Positions 61,520 to 64,000 of a DNA stretch of 64,000 nucleotides are shown here, piece after piece (the stretch's first letter is position 1; the number at the start of each line of letters is the position of its first letter). The stretch covers positions 17,965,098 through 18,029,097 of the forward strand of contig OX421508.1 in assembly GCA_949126835.1 (NCBI GenBank), in the 5' to 3' direction. Made by a program: the position numbers and the translations under genes. The DNA comes from Anisus vortex (taxonomy: Eukaryota; Mollusca; Gastropoda; Planorbidae). The notes below the pieces were generated by a model. That model was not told where the DNA came from. It saw only the letters and a program-made list of their open reading frames with translations, and did no database searches.

Positions 61520-64000
61520 AATGTAATATTTCATGTGTTCATTAATAGATCTATTGTGTTTGAGTTTATACTGTTTATTATTTACTTCTTTCAGTCAGAA
61601 ACCTCTCTGTTCAGAATCCTACTATTACGAAATGGTTCGTAATTCTTGTAATATTGTTATGAGGTTTATAGAACAGTAAGAACAGGTTTTCTTAAGCAGT
61701 GTTAGGGCCTACTCTTATAGTGTTAGTCCAGTGTATATACTTGAATCCACTTCAATTAGGCAAAACACACAAATAAAGTGGAGAAAGTCAAGCGGATTTT
61801 ATATGTGTATAAATGTAGGTTATTCAGTATAATATATTATAGTCTAGAGGTGGGGGAGAGATTACGAATATATTGAGATATAGCATAAACGTATAAAAGA
61901 GACAGACAGAGAGACAGGCAGGGAGACCACCAGAGAGACAGACAGAGAAAACGGAGAGAGATACAGATAGAGACAGGGAGACTGACAAGGAAACAGACTA
62001 GGAGACAGAGATACGGACAGACGGACAAACAATAAGACAGAGATAGATAGAGAGATTGATTATGTAGGTAGGTATACATATATATATACATATAGCCTAC
62101 AGACTACAGACACATAGATAACACACAGATAGGTATATTAGATAGAAATGAAAAAATAATAGATCGACCTCACATGTATTACATGTATATTTATTGTGTG
62201 TCTTTCTCTTTACATTTTAGAAGAGAAAATATATGTAGGCCTAGATCTAGAGGCTATAATGATAATATTGATTTGGGCTATGAAAATATACTTTTCCCCC
62301 CAAAAATGTCTGGATTAAAAATAAATCTCTTGGTATCACATTTGTCTATAGATCCTTTTTGGTTTTCCAATTACCTTCGTCGCCATGGCCCTTTATAAAA
62401 ATCATTTGTCTCATTTAGAATCTAAAGTTTACCATATTATTTTGTTTGTAATGTTTATAAAAAAAAACTTTCACCATGTTTACAAAATTAAAAGAAAAAA
62501 AAACAACAATATAAATATAGAGGTTTAAATCTTATTATTATTAAAAATATACTGTAGAATTATTTTTGGGATTGAGAACAAATTTAAGATTGTAACCGGG
62601 CAGGGTGGGAGGCGGTTGCAAAGTAATCCCGCCATCTTGGAAAACACCTTTTGTTGTTGAAGTAAGCGTCGGTTGAAATGGTCAAGCGCCTAATCTGTGT
62701 GCTAAGCATCTTCTCACAACGGATGACCTAATCCTATTATATCTTTATGACATTTCCAGCAGACCATCTTGACGAACAAATGAGGAGATCCCTTCCCGCC
62801 CTCTTCACATTCTTTCCAATTTGTTGATTTCAAAAGATGTCTACCGCAGCTGATAGAAAGACTTGAATTCACGTCTGCCCTTTTTCTTTTTTAACCCTCC
62901 CCTGTACCTGCGGGCAATTCTACCCCCCCCCCCCCTCTTTTGTTTGTCTTTTTTAACATTTAGGGGGTTACGTTTTTTCACCATCGTGATGCGCCTCTCC
63001 CAGACAAGTGGGTGTCGGCAGACAAAGGTGTCCCCCCCCCCCTCCCCCACACCACTTACGCTCACTCCTCCATTGTTGGCAGGTAGATAATGAAAGAATG
63101 CCTATTGCTTCACTGAGACGCCAAAAATCGGCTTACGGTCAATCGTAGTGTCCTGCAAGTGGAGAGTCTCTTATTGTTTCTATTCTCTTATAATACAAAG
63201 TGGCCATCTTGTTTTTTTATTCATTCGTTTCCACTTCTTTCTTTTTTTTTTGTACCACGTGTCCGAACTAATTTACGCAACAGAATTAAAAAGGCGCGGT
63301 GTGTGTGTGTGTTTTGAATGGGGGTGGATGGTGGAGGGGCATGGAGGTATAGTTTTAGGGTCAAGGCCGTATGTCTGCTAGAAATTAATGCTTTCTCCGG
63401 TATGTGTTGTAAATTTAATATAAGGAAAGGCCTAGTCTACTTATTTTTGTATAATGACCTAAATTTGCTGCGGACACAAATGAATACAAACGATTAGATT
63501 CTACAAGACATTGCTATGTATTTAAACTGTTAAGCATGATATGAAATTATCACGGGACTTGCGGGTTATAGAAAGAATAAAAATGGTCGCAGGAGATGGT
63601 CTACAGTCTACATCACAAACAAGGTGGTGAGGAGGAAAAAACCTCTTTTGTGTGTATGTGTGTGGGGGGGGGGGGGGTAAGGAGCTCGTACTATTTAAAA
63701 AAAAAAAGGAGTGGGGAGCGGGTCGGGCGCTCACTTACTTTCTTTGGTGTTGAAGTGATAGAAGAAGAAATGCCCCTAGGGAATATTTAGCACCTACGTA
63801 CGGTCCTGTCAAGATTAGTCAAGAAGGATCTTTTGACGTGTCTGTGTCTTGTTTTGACGTGTCTGTGTCTTGTTTTTCTCCCTCCCCCCTCTCTTCTCTC
63901 CCCTTCCCCCCACTTTCTTGGTGTCTTTGTCGTGCTATTTTTTTAGAATTGAAAAATTACGTGTTTTTTATATGTTGCTGTAAAATTATTTCATTCCAAC
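61520..64000. other. Intergenic, no gene seen
   Basis: AT-rich with several C- or G-runs (62919, 63030 and 63664 regions) and GACA-rich sequence at 61900-62060. CCCGCCATCTTGG at about 62628 resembles a YY1 site. Open frames are short and without recognisable domains. Confidence 0.4.

Noticed and set aside
62174..62398. 74-codon frame preceded by an acceptor-like TTTTAG
   Set aside because: The acceptor is weak, the composition is low in complexity, and nothing upstream connects in phase.

Overview
The window is nuclear DNA from an invertebrate animal. The sequence suggests a mollusc, most likely a gastropod, but no gene here names the species. It is AT-rich, intron-rich and packed with tandem repeats, tRNA-derived SINEs, decayed LINE 3' ends and hAT-type miniature elements. 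There is no prokaryotic gene organisation.

Two protein-coding genes can be read, and they are convergent. (1) On the plus strand at 200-12267 is the 3' part of a TNF-superfamily ligand gene. Five exons encode a transmembrane segment, a short stalk and a complete C-terminal TNF homology domain. The cytoplasmic N-terminus lies upstream of the window. (2) On the minus strand at 17434-50272 is a complete secreted astacin-type zinc metalloproteinase gene. Sixteen coding exons join in frame into 2319 nt (772 residues plus stop). The order is signal peptide, propeptide with a furin-like RKKR site, astacin catalytic domain, an EGF-like module and eight ShKT (six-cysteine) modules. Each C-terminal module sits on its own phase-1/phase-1 exon. 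I derived the exon borders by hand from splice signals and phase continuity.

The layout is as follows. 1-12.9 kb: TNF ligand gene, whose first visible intron holds a P-element-type transposon (992-3164, 8-bp target duplication), a 2.6-kb 10-mer microsatellite, a SINE and a SINE-like tail. 12.9-17.1 kb: intergenic, with a hAT MITE and a possible regulatory cluster near 15.8 kb. 17.1-50.3 kb: astacin/ShKT gene, most of whose introns carry a private minisatellite, often beside a splice site. 50.4-52.0 kb: ATCT/ATTTATCT array just upstream of the start codon. 52-64 kb: no recognisable gene, but a 1.4-kb AGACTTT/AGACATT array, a 44-bp palindromic minisatellite, SINEs, LINE ends and CpG-rich patches.

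The most unusual theme is how tandem repeats arise here. Three astacin introns contain arrays whose unit is a copy of the neighbouring exon's 3' end plus its 5' splice site (exons 2, 6 and 7). A 41-bp array of about 48 copies is an internal segment of a SINE. A 51-bp array grew from the 3' end of an antisense LINE. A 32-bp array ends in a Helitron-like hairpin. The very long open frames in these arrays are by-products of repeats without stop codons, not genes.
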